Position numbers and translations under genes: made by a program
Assembly: GCA_963701675.1 (NCBI GenBank)
Contig: OY969623.1
Location: 7,378,001 to 7,442,000 of the forward strand
DNA length: 64,000 bases
Reading direction: 5' to 3'
Source: G963701675 sp963701675
GTDB taxonomy: Bacteria; Planctomycetota; Planctomycetia; Gemmatales; Gemmataceae
Part shown: positions 17,274-26,491 of the stretch, piece by piece
Numbering within the stretch: position 1 is the stretch's first letter
Layout: each line of letters starts with the position of its first letter
Notes under the pieces: model-generated
What the model saw: only the letters and a program-made list of their open reading frames with translations
Told to the model about the DNA's origin: nothing
The model's database searches: none

Positions 17274-20104
17274 GCGCCGATTCGACCATGATGATTTCGC
17301 CCGACACCGCATTGGCGAACATTCGCGCCGAGCAGGTGCAGCGTTGGCGGGCCGGCGACCGCGCGCCGGTGGAAGAGTTCCTGAATCGACATCCCAATAT
17401 CAGCCGCGATACGGAAGCCGTCCTGGTGCTGATCTACGGCGAGGTGTTGCTGCGCGAAGAACTCGATGGGACGCTGCCGGAATTGAGCGAGTTCGCCCAG
17501 CGCTTTCCTTCCCTGACCGACGCGCTGACGGCTCAGTTCGACTTTCACCGTACGTTGCAATCGGCGAACGGTGTGGCGCCGCCACAAATCCCCGGTTTTC
17601 ATATGGTCCGCGAACTCGGTCGAGGCGGAATGGGCGTCGTCTACCTGGCGCGCGATGAGAAGCTGAACCGAGAAGTCGCAGTCAAAGTGCTCCTTTCCGG
17701 GGAATTCGCATCGGAACAGGCGCGGCAACGATTCCGCACCGAGGCGGAAGCCGTCGCCCGGCTCAAGCATCCGAACATCGTGGAAGTGCATGCCTTTGGC
17801 GAGACAGACGGCCGGCCCTATCTCGTGCTCGAATTTGTCGCCGGCGGCAGTCTCGATCAACGCCTGCAAACCGCAGCGCTGGAACCGCGCGTCGCCGCGG
17901 AGACACTGGCTCGATTGGCCGATGCCATCGATCACGCCCACCGAAACGGAATCTTGCATCGGGATTTGAAGCCGGCCAACATCCTGCTTTCAGGAGTCAG
18001 GAGCCAGGAGTCAGGGGTCGGGGATCGAGGTGCGACACTGACTCCTGATTCCTGTCTCCTGACTCCCAAAGTGAGCGACTTCGGCCTGGCGAAGCGACTC
18101 GATGCCAGTGTCGGCGTCACGGAGACCAGCCAACTACTCGGCACGCCGAGCTACATGGCCCCCGAGCAATGCCGCGGCGCGAAAGATGTTGGACCGGCGG
18201 CGGACGTTTATTCGCTCGGCGTGATTCTCTACGAGTGCCTGACGGGCCGTCCGCCGTTCAAAGCCGCGACCGCGATCGAAACCCTCGCTCAGGTCATGGA
18301 CCGCGAGCCGGTTTCGCCCCGCACGTTGAATCCGGCCGTGCCGCGAGATTTGGAGACGGTGTGCCTGAAGTGCCTGTCCAAGGAACCGGCGAAGCGTTAC
18401 GGGTCGGCCGGAGAATTGGCGGATGACCTTCGGCGATATCTGGAGGGCCGGCCGGTACAAGCGTGTCCGCCGTCCGCGGCTTATCGCTTTCGGAAATTCG
18501 CCCGGCGGAATAAAGCGGCGCTATTGACCGCGTCGGTAGTTGTGGCGGCGCTGGTGGCGGGGACTGCGGTCGCCACCTGGCAAGCGGTCGTCGCAACTCG
18601 AGCCAAGCGGGACGCCCTTGCCGCCGAGACAGAAACACGCATCGAGCGCGACATGGCAGTCGCCGAGAAAGAGCGCGCCAGCGAAGAAGCAGCAATTGCT
18701 AATGCGATCAACGACTTCCTCCAGGTAGACCTGCTCGCCGAGGCGGCGCCGGAAAAGAACGCCCGCAACAAGCAGGTGACGGTGGAAGAGCTGCTGGAGC
18801 GCGCAGCGGCCCGTATCGCCGGCAAGTTCGAGCAGCGACCGACTATCGAGGCCGCCATCCGGATGACCATAGGCGAAACCTATAGCGCGCTCGGCAATTA
18901 CGCAGCCGCCCAGCCGCACGCGGAACGCGCCTTAGAACTCCGCCGCCGAGTCCTAGGGGAGGAGCACCCCCGCACGGTCGCCTCGTTGAACCTACTGGCG
19001 CGTCTGTACTCTTCTCAGGGGAAGTTCGCGATGGCCGAGCCGCTTTCTGTAGCGGCGCTGGAAATCAGCCGCCGAGTTCTGGGGCCGGAGCACTATGAGA
19101 CGCTCGTCGACATGAACAACCTGGCGATTGTGTACAGGGCTCAGGGTGAGCATTCCAAGGCCGAGCCGCTCTTCGTTGAAACGCTGGAAGCCCGTCGTCG
19201 CAGTCTCGGAAAAGAGCACCGACACACTCTAGCTTCCTTGAACAATCTAGCCGCTTTGTACTGGGAACAGGGCCGGTTCGCTAGGGCGGAGCCGCTCTTC
19301 GTCGAAGTGATGGAAATCCATACTCGCGTTTTGGGAGAGGAGCACCCTAGCACACTCCTTTGCATGATGAATCTGGCGGGACTGTACCAGGAACAGGGCC
19401 AGTTCGCCAAAGCCGAGGAACTAAAAGTTAAAAATCTAGAAGTCGGCCGTCGTGTCCTGGGGGAAGAGCACCCCTACATGATCAGTTTCAGAAATACCTT
19501 GGCTTTGCTTTACCAGGCCCAGGGCCGGTACACTAAGGCCGAGCAGCTCTTCGAGGAAGCAGTTCAAATAAGTCGTCGTGTCCTGGGCGAGGAGCATCCA
19601 GACACCCTTTCCTCCATGAATTACCTCGCTTCGCTGCATCAAGTCCAAGGTCGATTCGCCGACGCCGGGACGTTCTTTATCAAGACCCTCGAGGTGCGCC
19701 GCCGTGTCCTCGGTAACGAGCACCCCGACTCGCTCAACTCCTTGAACAACCTTGCGGCGCTGTACCAAGCTCAAAATCAGTTCAGTGACGCCGAGCCGCT
19801 GTTGCGTGAGTCTTTGAACATTCGCGAACGAAAGCAGCCCGACGACTGGAAAACATTTCACACCAAGTCGCTGCTCGGCGGTAGCCTGCTCGGCCAGGGG
19901 AAGTATGCCGAAGCTGAACCACTTTTGTTAGCGGGCTACGAGGGAATGAAGCAGCGCGAGGCCAAGATTCCGTGGAACCGTAAGCCCCGTCTCGTAGAAA
20001 CGGTGGAATCACTGGTGCGCCTCTACGAGGCTTGGGACAAGCCGGAGCAGGCGGAGCTGTGGCGGGGAAAACTCCCTACGAAAACCCCGCACGGGGCCTC
20101 GTGA
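17270..20104 (+). CDS. Ser/Thr protein kinase with TM segment and TPR repeats
   Basis: A 944-aa membrane kinase starting at ATG 17270, overlapping the upstream stop. Residues ~105-385 form the kinase domain: GRGGMGVVY loop, VAVKVLL lysine, HRDLKPANILL catalytic loop (~229), DFGLAKR (~270), GTPSYMAPEQ and a normal C-lobe. Between the catalytic loop and DFG there is an extra 25-28 residue segment encoded by a palindromic DNA insert (17990-18072). A hydrophobic helix follows at ~417-440 (LTASVVVAALVAGTAVATW). From ~537 to 880 there are seven or eight 42-residue kinesin-light-chain-type TPRs (RRVLGEEHP...LNNLAALY). The kinase is probably cytoplasmic and the TPR part a partner-binding sensor on the other side of the membrane. 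Confidence 0.93.
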   Translation: MSADSTMMISPDTALANIRAEQVQRWRAGDRAPVEEFLNRHPNISRDTEAVLVLIYGEVLLREELDGTLPELSEFAQRFPSLTDALTAQFDFHRTLQSANGVAPPQIPGFHMVRELGRGGMGVVYLARDEKLNREVAVKVLLSGEFASEQARQRFRTEAEAVARLKHPNIVEVHAFGETDGRPYLVLEFVAGGSLDQRLQTAALEPRVAAETLARLADAIDHAHRNGILHRDLKPANILLSGVRSQESGVGDRGATLTPDSCLLTPKVSDFGLAKRLDASVGVTETSQLLGTPSYMAPEQCRGAKDVGPAADVYSLGVILYECLTGRPPFKAATAIETLAQVMDREPVSPRTLNPAVPRDLETVCLKCLSKEPAKRYGSAGELADDLRRYLEGRPVQACPPSAAYRFRKFARRNKAALLTASVVVAALVAGTAVATWQAVVATRAKRDALAAETETRIERDMAVAEKERASEEAAIANAINDFLQVDLLAEAAPEKNARNKQVTVEELLERAAARIAGKFEQRPTIEAAIRMTIGETYSALGNYAAAQPHAERALELRRRVLGEEHPRTVASLNLLARLYSSQGKFAMAEPLSVAALEISRRVLGPEHYETLVDMNNLAIVYRAQGEHSKAEPLFVETLEARRRSLGKEHRHTLASLNNLAALYWEQGRFARAEPLFVEVMEIHTRVLGEEHPSTLLCMMNLAGLYQEQGQFAKAEELKVKNLEVGRRVLGEEHPYMISFRNTLALLYQAQGRYTKAEQLFEEAVQISRRVLGEEHPDTLSSMNYLASLHQVQGRFADAGTFFIKTLEVRRRVLGNEHPDSLNSLNNLAALYQAQNQFSDAEPLLRESLNIRERKQPDDWKTFHTKSLLGGSLLGQGKYAEAEPLLLAGYEGMKQREAKIPWNRKPRLVETVESLVRLYEAWDKPEQAELWRGKLPTKTPHGAS
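17990..18072 (+). repeat. In-frame palindromic repeat inside the kinase gene
   Basis: A GAGTCAGGAG-type repeat element. The left arm has CAGGAGTCAGGAGCCAGGAG and the right arm has the inverted version, GACTCCTGATTCCTG with TCTCCTGACTCC, separated by about 26 bases. It adds a multiple of three bases without stops, coding SGVRSQESGVG...LTPDSCLLTP, and sits between the catalytic loop and the DFG motif of the kinase. Similar AGGAGTC arrays are known as mobile short repeats in several bacteria; I infer insertion of such an element. Confidence 0.8.
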
Positions 20105-20167
20105 CGCCTTCGGAACGCGCGGATCGATGACACACTTCATAATTCACGGGGCGAGCAGAGCCCGCGT

Positions 20168-20326
20168 GTCGACACACTAAACTTGCATACTAGCCTCAAA
20201 CCCGGCACGGTAGTTGATACGCAGGACTATAACCCGGCTCACTATGAGCTGAACGTCTACAACCTCCCGCGGCCGGGCCTCGAGGAGCCGAAACCGCCGG
20301 AAACAGACCCGTTCTCCCCCCCGTAG
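20168..20326 (+). pseudogene. Gene fragment, Pro-rich C-terminus
   Basis: An open stretch of 52 codons without a plausible start. It reads VDTLNLHTSLKPGTVVDTQD, then ELNVYNLPRPGLEEPKPPE and ends DPFSPP before TAG. The composition is protein-like, with a proline-rich tail typical of secreted or surface proteins. I cannot name the family. It lies between the kinase gene and the repeat leader, in an otherwise empty 375-bp interval. Confidence 0.35.
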
Positions 20327-20478
20327 CCGCCACCGATACCGGCGCCGCCCCCGCCCGCGCCACTTGTCGAACCCAGCCGTCCCGGGGCAATGAAGGGTAC
20401 TAGGCTCAGGCCGGTAATGCGGTCGCAAACCGGCGACCAACTCGTTACTGCCGTAGACGATGTGAGTTTCGGCGATCG

Positions 20479-20680
20479 GTGACCGCACTTCTTCCCACCG
20501 ATTTTGTCCGGCCGCCGTCCGAACGGGCATTGTTCTTACGGCGAAGCGTTGGCCGCGACGGACTCACGCTCGCGGCATCGCGTAAACGCCGAATCACTGG
20601 TTCGGCCGGAACGTGGACCTCCGGCGCCCGCACGGTGCGGGACCAGTTGGTGCATTGCTTACTTCTTTACTGCGTTTTGT
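20479..20680 (+). repeat. Direct repeat leader, copy 1 (~200 bp)
   Basis: This stretch is about 93% identical to 24532-24732 in the same orientation. Shared landmarks are CCACCGATTTTGTCCGGCC, GGCGAAGCGTTGGCCGCGAC and a perfect small hairpin CCCGCACGGTGCGGG. In both copies it lies 40 bp or less upstream of a strong ribosome-binding site and an ATG, so it behaves like a 5' leader. Here it precedes the secreted protease gene. Confidence 0.85.
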
Positions 20681-20720
20681 GGTCCGGGCTGCGCGCCGAA
20701 CCCGAATGGAGGAACTAGCT

Positions 20721-23700
20721 ATGTCGCGTCAATCAATTCGCCGGCCTTCCAGCAAATCACCCACAAGCTTGCGCAAATCGCGTTTCTTGCCGCGCCTGGA
20801 GGCGATGGAAGAGCGCCTGGCGCCCGTCGTTGGGGCGTATTCGATTCCGCCGCAGGAGTTGGGCTTTGACGGGGTTGTGCGCATGAATTGTACAGGTTCG
20901 TTACTTCCGTCGGGCCGGCATATCCTTACGGCGGCCCACTGTCTCACGGACCTCAACGGTAACATTGATGTCGCAAGCGTCATGGTTAATTTCGATCTGC
21001 GCGATCCGAGCGCGCCGAACGGTCTGCGAACGCGAACCATTACGGTTCCCCAGGCGGATTATCGGATCTACCCGGCCTGGAACGGTGACGGCCGAGCCGG
21101 CAACGACATCGCCCTCCTTCTCCTGCCTGAGCTGGCCCCGTCCGGGCCGGGGGACATGGGTGCCGACCGCTATGACATCTATCGAACAAGTGACGAGGTT
21201 GGAAAGATATTCACGTTCGTTGGTTATGGCGCGACCGGGACCGGCGCTAGCGGACACGATGGGAGTTTTGGAACCAAGCGAATCGGCCAAAACCGCATCG
21301 ATGTTCTGTCTTCCGGTGGGGGGGGCCAAGCAACAATACGGCCTGGACTTACGACTTTGATGACTTAAACGGCGACGGTGACGTGCTTTGTTTCCTCTAC
21401 GACGTTTGCGATGCGGGGCTTGGAAACGCGGAAGCCAATACGGCGCCGGGTGATTCGGGAGGGCCGAGCTTTGTCAACGGCCGGATCGCGGGAGTAACTT
21501 CCTATGGGCTCTTCGGAAATGCTGCCTTTGGGGACATTAGTCAGCACACGCGGGTCTCCGCGTTTGCCGGGTGGATCGATTCCTACCTCAGGGCAGGCCA
21601 TTACTTGGTCGTCGACATGAATAACCAGTATCACGGGAACGATGGCCTGGCCGATACCGTCGAGCTGCGTCGCGTGGGATTCGAAACGATCGAGCTATGG
21701 ATTAACGGGCAGTTCGCCCACTCCGGTAGCTCTTGGCGTATGAATGGGATCACAATCCGCGGCTCGGCCGACCCCGATGTGATCCGCGTGCCCGCGAACC
21801 TTGGCGTCGACACGACCATCGATGGCCGCGCGGGCACTGACGAGCTCGTCGTCAAGAACGCTACCGTCGCAACGCCCATTTCGGTGACAGGAAACCAAGT
21901 CTTTATCGGGAATCCGAATTTCGACATTACCTACAGCGGCATCCAGAGGCTCGAAGTGCGAGGCGGCATGGAGGATTCTGTCAACGTTTACAGCACGGCG
22001 GCCGGCACGCCGCTCACGGTCAACGGCGTCGGGATCGTTGACGTCGGTAAGGGGACCGGGAGCAACATCTTGGGATCCGTCAACGTCATCAATCCGCCCA
22101 ATCGCACCGCACTCACCGTGAATGACAGTCTTGCCACAAGTTTGAAGTCTGTCGTGCTGACTAAAGGGTCGGTGTCTGGCCTCACGCAAGCGATCGTAAC
22201 GTTCACGGGAGCCGATCTGTCGTCGTTGACGCTTAACGCCGGCCCGCTCGGCGATATTTTCAGTATCTGGAGCACTCCGCAAAACGGCATTGATAGCCTC
22301 GTCACCACGGTCAATGCCGGTCAAGGCAACGACACGGTTTACGTCAGCGACGCCGGCAAGTTGGATGGAATCCAGGGGCGGCTTACGCTGAACGCGGGTG
22401 CGGGCTTGGACGAACTATATCTCCTCGATGACCAAACAGTGAACCCTCAAACCTACACGGTTTCCGGCAGCCAAACGAAACGGTCCGGCATCGCCCCGAT
22501 CACGCATTTCGGTTTCGGCGACTACTTCATCAACACCGGCAAGGGCTACGACACAATTACCGTCTCCAGCACAAGCGCCAGTCGCGGCACGCGGATCAAT
22601 TCCGGCGACGGCTGGGACACTATCACTATCATGCGCAACCTCATCGGCACTACGCTCACGGTCGACGCAGGCGCTGGTTTCGACACGATCAACGTTGGCA
22701 AGAACAATTTGAATGGCATTGAGGGCACCTTGGATTTGAACGGCGGAGGTGGAGGCCTCGACATACTCAAAGTCAACGATCTGACCGGCGCCACCGGGAA
22801 GACCTATTCCGTTCTGCACGACTCCCTGTCGGTCGCGACGATGGGAATTCACTTTCAGGGCATGCAGGAGATTACCGTCAACGCGAGTCCCAAGGATGAC
22901 TTGATCAACATCCTCAGCAAAGACGCGGCAACCAGACTGACGGTGAATGGCCTGGGCGGCGCCGACACCATCAACTTCGGCGTCGACAACCTGAACGGCA
23001 TTTTCGGAACCATCGATGTGGACGGCGGAAGTGGAACCGACACGCTTAACGTCAACGACGTTACCGGCACTATTTGGAGACGATACGAGGTTTACGGCAA
23101 CAAACTCACCGTTGCAGATAACGACGGGACGTTCTTTTTCACAGCCAACCACTATGACATGCAAACTCTTACCATCGATGGCGGCGAGCAAGCCGACGAG
23201 TTCTTAGTGTTTGGGAGTTCCGCCGCAACGCCGCTCACACTCAATGGCGGCGACGGCTTGGATAGCTTCATTCTCGGCGCCGGAGTGCCTTTGGACGGGC
23301 TCGATGGGCTGATACGACTTCATGGCCAAGCGGGCGGCGGTTGGGCTCGAATCGACGACTCCATTGGCACCGGCGGGCGCGCATTTACCTGGACGGGATC
23401 CACAACGACTTGGGATTCGACGGTCGTAGAGTCGACCGATCTTTCGACCGTTTACCTAGATGGCGGCCATGGTGACGACACCTTCCAGATTCTTGGAACC
23501 GGTCCAACCGTCCTTCAGGTCCTCGGTAATGACGGCGTCGATACCATCTACGGGCCAAACGTGCCGAGCTACTGGAAGGCAGAATTTGACACCATCTATT
23601 ATTCCGTAAACTCGAACGTCTGGTTCACGTATATGGAGCACTGGGTGGGCGATGACGCTGACGACACCTTCGTCATGGCGAACGCGTTCATCGGAGGTAC

Positions 23701-24226
23701 CAGCATTGATGGCGGAGCCGGGCTTAACACACTCGACTACGGCAGCTCGACCCAAGACGTCTATGTCAATCTCCAGACCGGGATCGGCACGGGGACTTCC
23801 GGCGCGATCAGCAATATCGACGACGTGCACGGCGGCGACGGCAACGACATCCTCGTAGGCAACGGCGGCAATGTGCTAACAGGCGGCGCCGGCCGCGATC
23901 TATTGATCGCGGGTTCCTCCGCAAGCACGTTGTTCGGCAGCGAAGGCGATGACATTCTCATCGGCGGCACGACGACCTACGATCTCACCGGCCAATCCGA
24001 GCTCTTCGCCATCCGCGACTACTGGGCTGGTCCAGATGATTATGCCACTCGTGTTGACAACCTCATAGGCGGCAACGGCGTGCCGGCCCTGAACAGCACT
24101 ACCATAACGAATAGCGGCAGCCCGGATGTGCTGATCGGCGGCGCCGATATTGACGTGTTCTTCGGCGACTTCCCCTCCGACAGCACGGACTGGGACGAGA
24201 GCGCGGAGACGCAGTTCGCCGTGTGA
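20721..24226 (+). pseudogene. Secreted trypsin-like protease with RTX-like Asp/Gly repeats, frameshifted
   Basis: A surface protein starting at ATG 20721 behind GGAGG. The N-terminus RFLPRLEAMEERLAPVVGAY carries the planctomycete LExxExR motif. The protease domain has TAAHC (His), GNDIALLLL (Asp) and, in the next frame, NTAPGDSGGPS (Ser), so all three catalytic residues are present. The frame changes at a G8 run (21318-21325); one missing G would restore a ~1168-aa protein. After the protease come ~700 residues of repeated beta-type sequence (VNGLGGADTINFGVDNLNG and relatives) and RTX-like motifs near the end (GGDGNDILVGNGGN, GGAGRDLLIAG, GSEGDDILIGG) that would bind Ca. It could degrade or anchor to extracellular material. 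The single G-run shift may be a read error. Confidence 0.85.
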
Positions 24227-24274
24227 TCCGCGATCCAACCTTAAGGCGCTGTCCTACAATGCTTTAAAGCACGC

Positions 24275-24316
24275 GGCCCGCCGGCCACTTGCACAAAGCA
24301 AGCTGGCCGGTGGCCC
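24275..24316 (+). terminator. Strong stem-loop after the protease gene
   Basis: Arms GGCCCGCCGGCCACTTGC and GCAAGCTGGCCGGTGGCC, about 17 pairs with one mismatch and one bulge, with a short ACAAA loop. It begins 49 bp after the stop codon. No T-run follows, so it may be a processing or stability hairpin instead of a classic intrinsic terminator. Confidence 0.6.
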
Positions 24317-24531
24317 ACAGCTATGTTCGCGGCGGAGGCGGACGATCCGGCGGCTTCGCCGGAACCTTAAGTTACGTGCTTTCCTGCCCTACATTTCCTT
24401 GCAATTGTCCGTTTCCCCCATCTACGCCGCATCCGCCGCTCGGTCTCCTCCGCGGGCTTTATTTCACGCAACGGCTTGCCTCGCTTGATGACTTAATCGA
24501 CCGCGAACAAAGGAGTTCCGATGAAGACGCC
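24317..24531. other. Intergenic region, no gene seen
   Basis: Sequence between the stem-loop and the second leader repeat. It contains AAAGGAG followed by ATG at 24521, but that start opens only a five-codon frame ending just inside the repeat. I see nothing else to annotate. Confidence 0.3.
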
Positions 24532-24732
24532 GTGACAGCACTTTTTCCCACCGATTTTGTCCGGCCACCGTCCGAACGGGCATTGTACTTACGGCGAAGC
24601 GTTGGCCGCGACGGACTCATGCTCGCGGCGTCGCGTAAACGCCGAATCACTGGTTCGGCCGGAACGTGAACCTCCGGCGCCCGCACGGTGCGGGACCAGT
24701 TGGTGCATTGCTTACTTTCCTTAGTGCGTTTC
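24532..24732 (+). repeat. Direct repeat leader, copy 2 (~200 bp)
   Basis: Second copy of the leader at 20479-20680. It is followed by AGGAGG (24754-24759) and ATG 24768, which opens only MWRTKVQD before a stop. MWRTKVQ resembles the basic start of planctomycete surface proteins, so the original gene behind this leader appears to have been lost and replaced by the WD40 frame that follows. Confidence 0.85.
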
Positions 24733-24769
24733 GTATTCATTAGAACCCCGTTCAGGAGGCCAGAATCAT

Positions 24770-25960
24770 GTGGCGGACGAAAGTTCAAGACTAACTCGGA
24801 CACGTTTTGGCTTCTGGTCCATTGGATTTCCAAACGCGAGTATGTGTCAGATCCGCGACGCACTAACCGCATGTATCGTCGCGGAATGGGAGCACGAATA
24901 CGGGGCCGTCAATCGGCATGTCGTCGCGGTGGATGGAGAGATGGTCGCTCTCGCTCTTAACGACTCGGTTCGCATCGTAAAAGCGAAAACTGGCGAACAA
25001 CTTTGGCATCTCAAATGTGACGGTGAGGAGGCGGACTACTTATCATTCAGTCCCGACTGTCGGTTTCTGGCCGCAGCAAAACGCTGGGATTCGAAGATTC
25101 GGGTTTGGGACATGTCATCCGGCCAGCTTGCTCGCGAAATTGCCATGCGTGACTTCAAAGTAACTTGCTTCGCATACACTCCGGACGGAAAGCATCTCGT
25201 AGTTGGCGACACGAACAGAACGGTTGCCGCTTTTGAAGCAATCACCGGAAATCGTTCTCATCAGGTGTGTGCTTTGGAGGATAGTGCCAATGTGCTTTGC
25301 TTCAGTGCCGATGGTGCTTATATCGCGATTGCGACTGATTTGGTTTGCCAGGTTTTTGATTTTCACACTGGAAAGCTCCTCGCGTCAATGAAAGGACACG
25401 CCTATCCGATTATCGCCCTCGATTTCAGCCCTGATGGAAAACGCCTAGCAACGGCGTCGTACGACGGCACGGTACGCCTTTGGAATGTTTCGTCAGGCTC
25501 AGAGTTATTACTCATTGGTGAGGACGGTAGTTTGGATGACGTGGCTTTTAGTGGCGACGGTCAATTCATTGTCACATCGGGGTTTTTCCATCATGTTTGG
25601 AGCGCGGGATGTTCAACGGGCGAGGCACCGCCTGATCGCAACGTCAACCGGGTACATGAAACTTGGCTGGAGACCTTAAGGGACGAATTGATTTCGCGCT
25701 TGCGCGCTGAACAGTATTTTGCCGAAGCCGAGCGCGAAGAGGCAGTGTCGATTGCCGCAAAGTATCCCAAACAAGGAACTCCCTATCAGCGGCACACGTT
25801 GGCGACACGCTATGCCCGAAACCGCATGTCGAGGGCGACGGTGAACACGTATTCAAGGAAGCGAACGCCGCATTGCGACGATGGGAGCAGTTCCGCCTGG
25901 GCTGGGTCGAGCCGTGGTCGCCGGCTACTCCGATTCAGCCCGGCGAGGTCGTGGCGGTGA
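24770..25960 (+). CDS. WD40-repeat protein (C-terminus altered)
   Basis: A beta-propeller protein of WD40 type. Repeats are visible as LSFSPDCRFLAAAKRWDSKI, VTCFAYTPDGKHLVVGDTN, LCFSADGAYIAIATD, ALDFSPDGKRLATASYDG with TVRLWNVSSG, and VAFSGDGQFIVTSGFFH. The start is uncertain: GTG 24770 overlaps an ATG in another frame that owns the ribosome-binding site, and ATG 24842 is an alternative. The last ~50 residues, after about 25800, run out of frame through the DUF1990 gene, so the true end is lost. It is probably a scaffold protein. Nothing adjacent suggests a pathway. Confidence 0.7.
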   Translation: MADESSRLTRTRFGFWSIGFPNASMCQIRDALTACIVAEWEHEYGAVNRHVVAVDGEMVALALNDSVRIVKAKTGEQLWHLKCDGEEADYLSFSPDCRFLAAAKRWDSKIRVWDMSSGQLAREIAMRDFKVTCFAYTPDGKHLVVGDTNRTVAAFEAITGNRSHQVCALEDSANVLCFSADGAYIAIATDLVCQVFDFHTGKLLASMKGHAYPIIALDFSPDGKRLATASYDGTVRLWNVSSGSELLLIGEDGSLDDVAFSGDGQFIVTSGFFHHVWSAGCSTGEAPPDRNVNRVHETWLETLRDELISRLRAEQYFAEAEREEAVSIAAKYPKQGTPYQRHTLATRYARNRMSRATVNTYSRKRTPHCDDGSSSAWAGSSRGRRLLRFSPARSWR

Positions 25961-26289
25961 TAGGGCGCGTCGTTGGCTTGTGGTGGCTCAATGCCTGCCG
26001 GATCGTCTATGTCGTAGACGAATCAGGACCGATCACCAAGTTCGGCTTCGCTTATGGAACCTTACCCGGCCATGTCGAAAGCGGAGAAGAACGATTCGTA
26101 ATCGAGTGGGATCGAGCCAAGAACAGTGTTTGGTACGACATCTTGGCCTTTTCAAGACCGAACCACTTCTTGACGCGGCTCGGCTACCCCGTTGTACGGC
26201 GACTTCAGAAACGATTCGGGCAGGACTCGGCGGCGTCCATGCTCAAAGCTGTCCGCACTGGGGAGAGATTGAACCCTGTCCCAGTATGA
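25810..26289 (+). pseudogene. DUF1990-family protein, 5' end missing
   Basis: The conserved DUF1990 body is clear: ANAALRRWEQFRLGWVEPW, ARVVGLWWLNACRIVYVVDE-type core, FGFAYGTLPGHVESGEERF, IEWDRAKNSVWYDILAFSRP and LGYPVVRRLQKRFGQDSA. Full-length family members are roughly 170-190 aa and start earlier, with a segment that is not found here. The coding frame can be followed back to about 25810, where it overlaps the WD40 frame without a good start. The function of the family is unknown. Confidence 0.75.
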
Positions 26290-26307
26290 CCTAAACCGGA
26301 CCGCGCC

Positions 26308-26491
26308 AAAGGAGTGCCAGAGAATCCGTTAGCAGCCCGCCAACAATCTCGGCGACCATGTGCCCGGCTGTAAGCACCATAGTCAGTGCAAGGAGCTTCC
26401 GGCCCCTCGTCCGTTTGGTGTGCCGGTGGCCGTGGTTTTTGGGACACGAATCTTCTCCGCTACGTCCTAACGAACCTGACCTACGCCGCAT
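26308..26491 (-). pseudogene. Cation diffusion facilitator, N-terminal fragment
   Basis: Starts probably at ATG 26491, overlapping the end of the upstream gene. It reads SCPKNHGHRHTKRT (His-rich leader) and then the first CDF helix, LALTMVLTAGHMVAEIVGG followed by LLTDSLALL. It stops at about 26308, where the next residue run should be ADAxHM. The remaining five helices are absent because the sequence changes to the DUF1990 gene on the other strand. CDF proteins export Zn, Co or Cd; this one cannot. Confidence 0.75.

Noticed and set aside
16817..17959. 380-aa minus-strand frame opposite the sigma-kinase start
   Set aside because: The plus strand carries unmistakable kinase and sigma motifs. 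The minus frame is an artefact of high GC content.
22415..23191. 258-aa minus-strand frame within the protease/RTX gene
   Set aside because: It mirrors the repeated Asp/Gly coding of the plus strand; no independent features.
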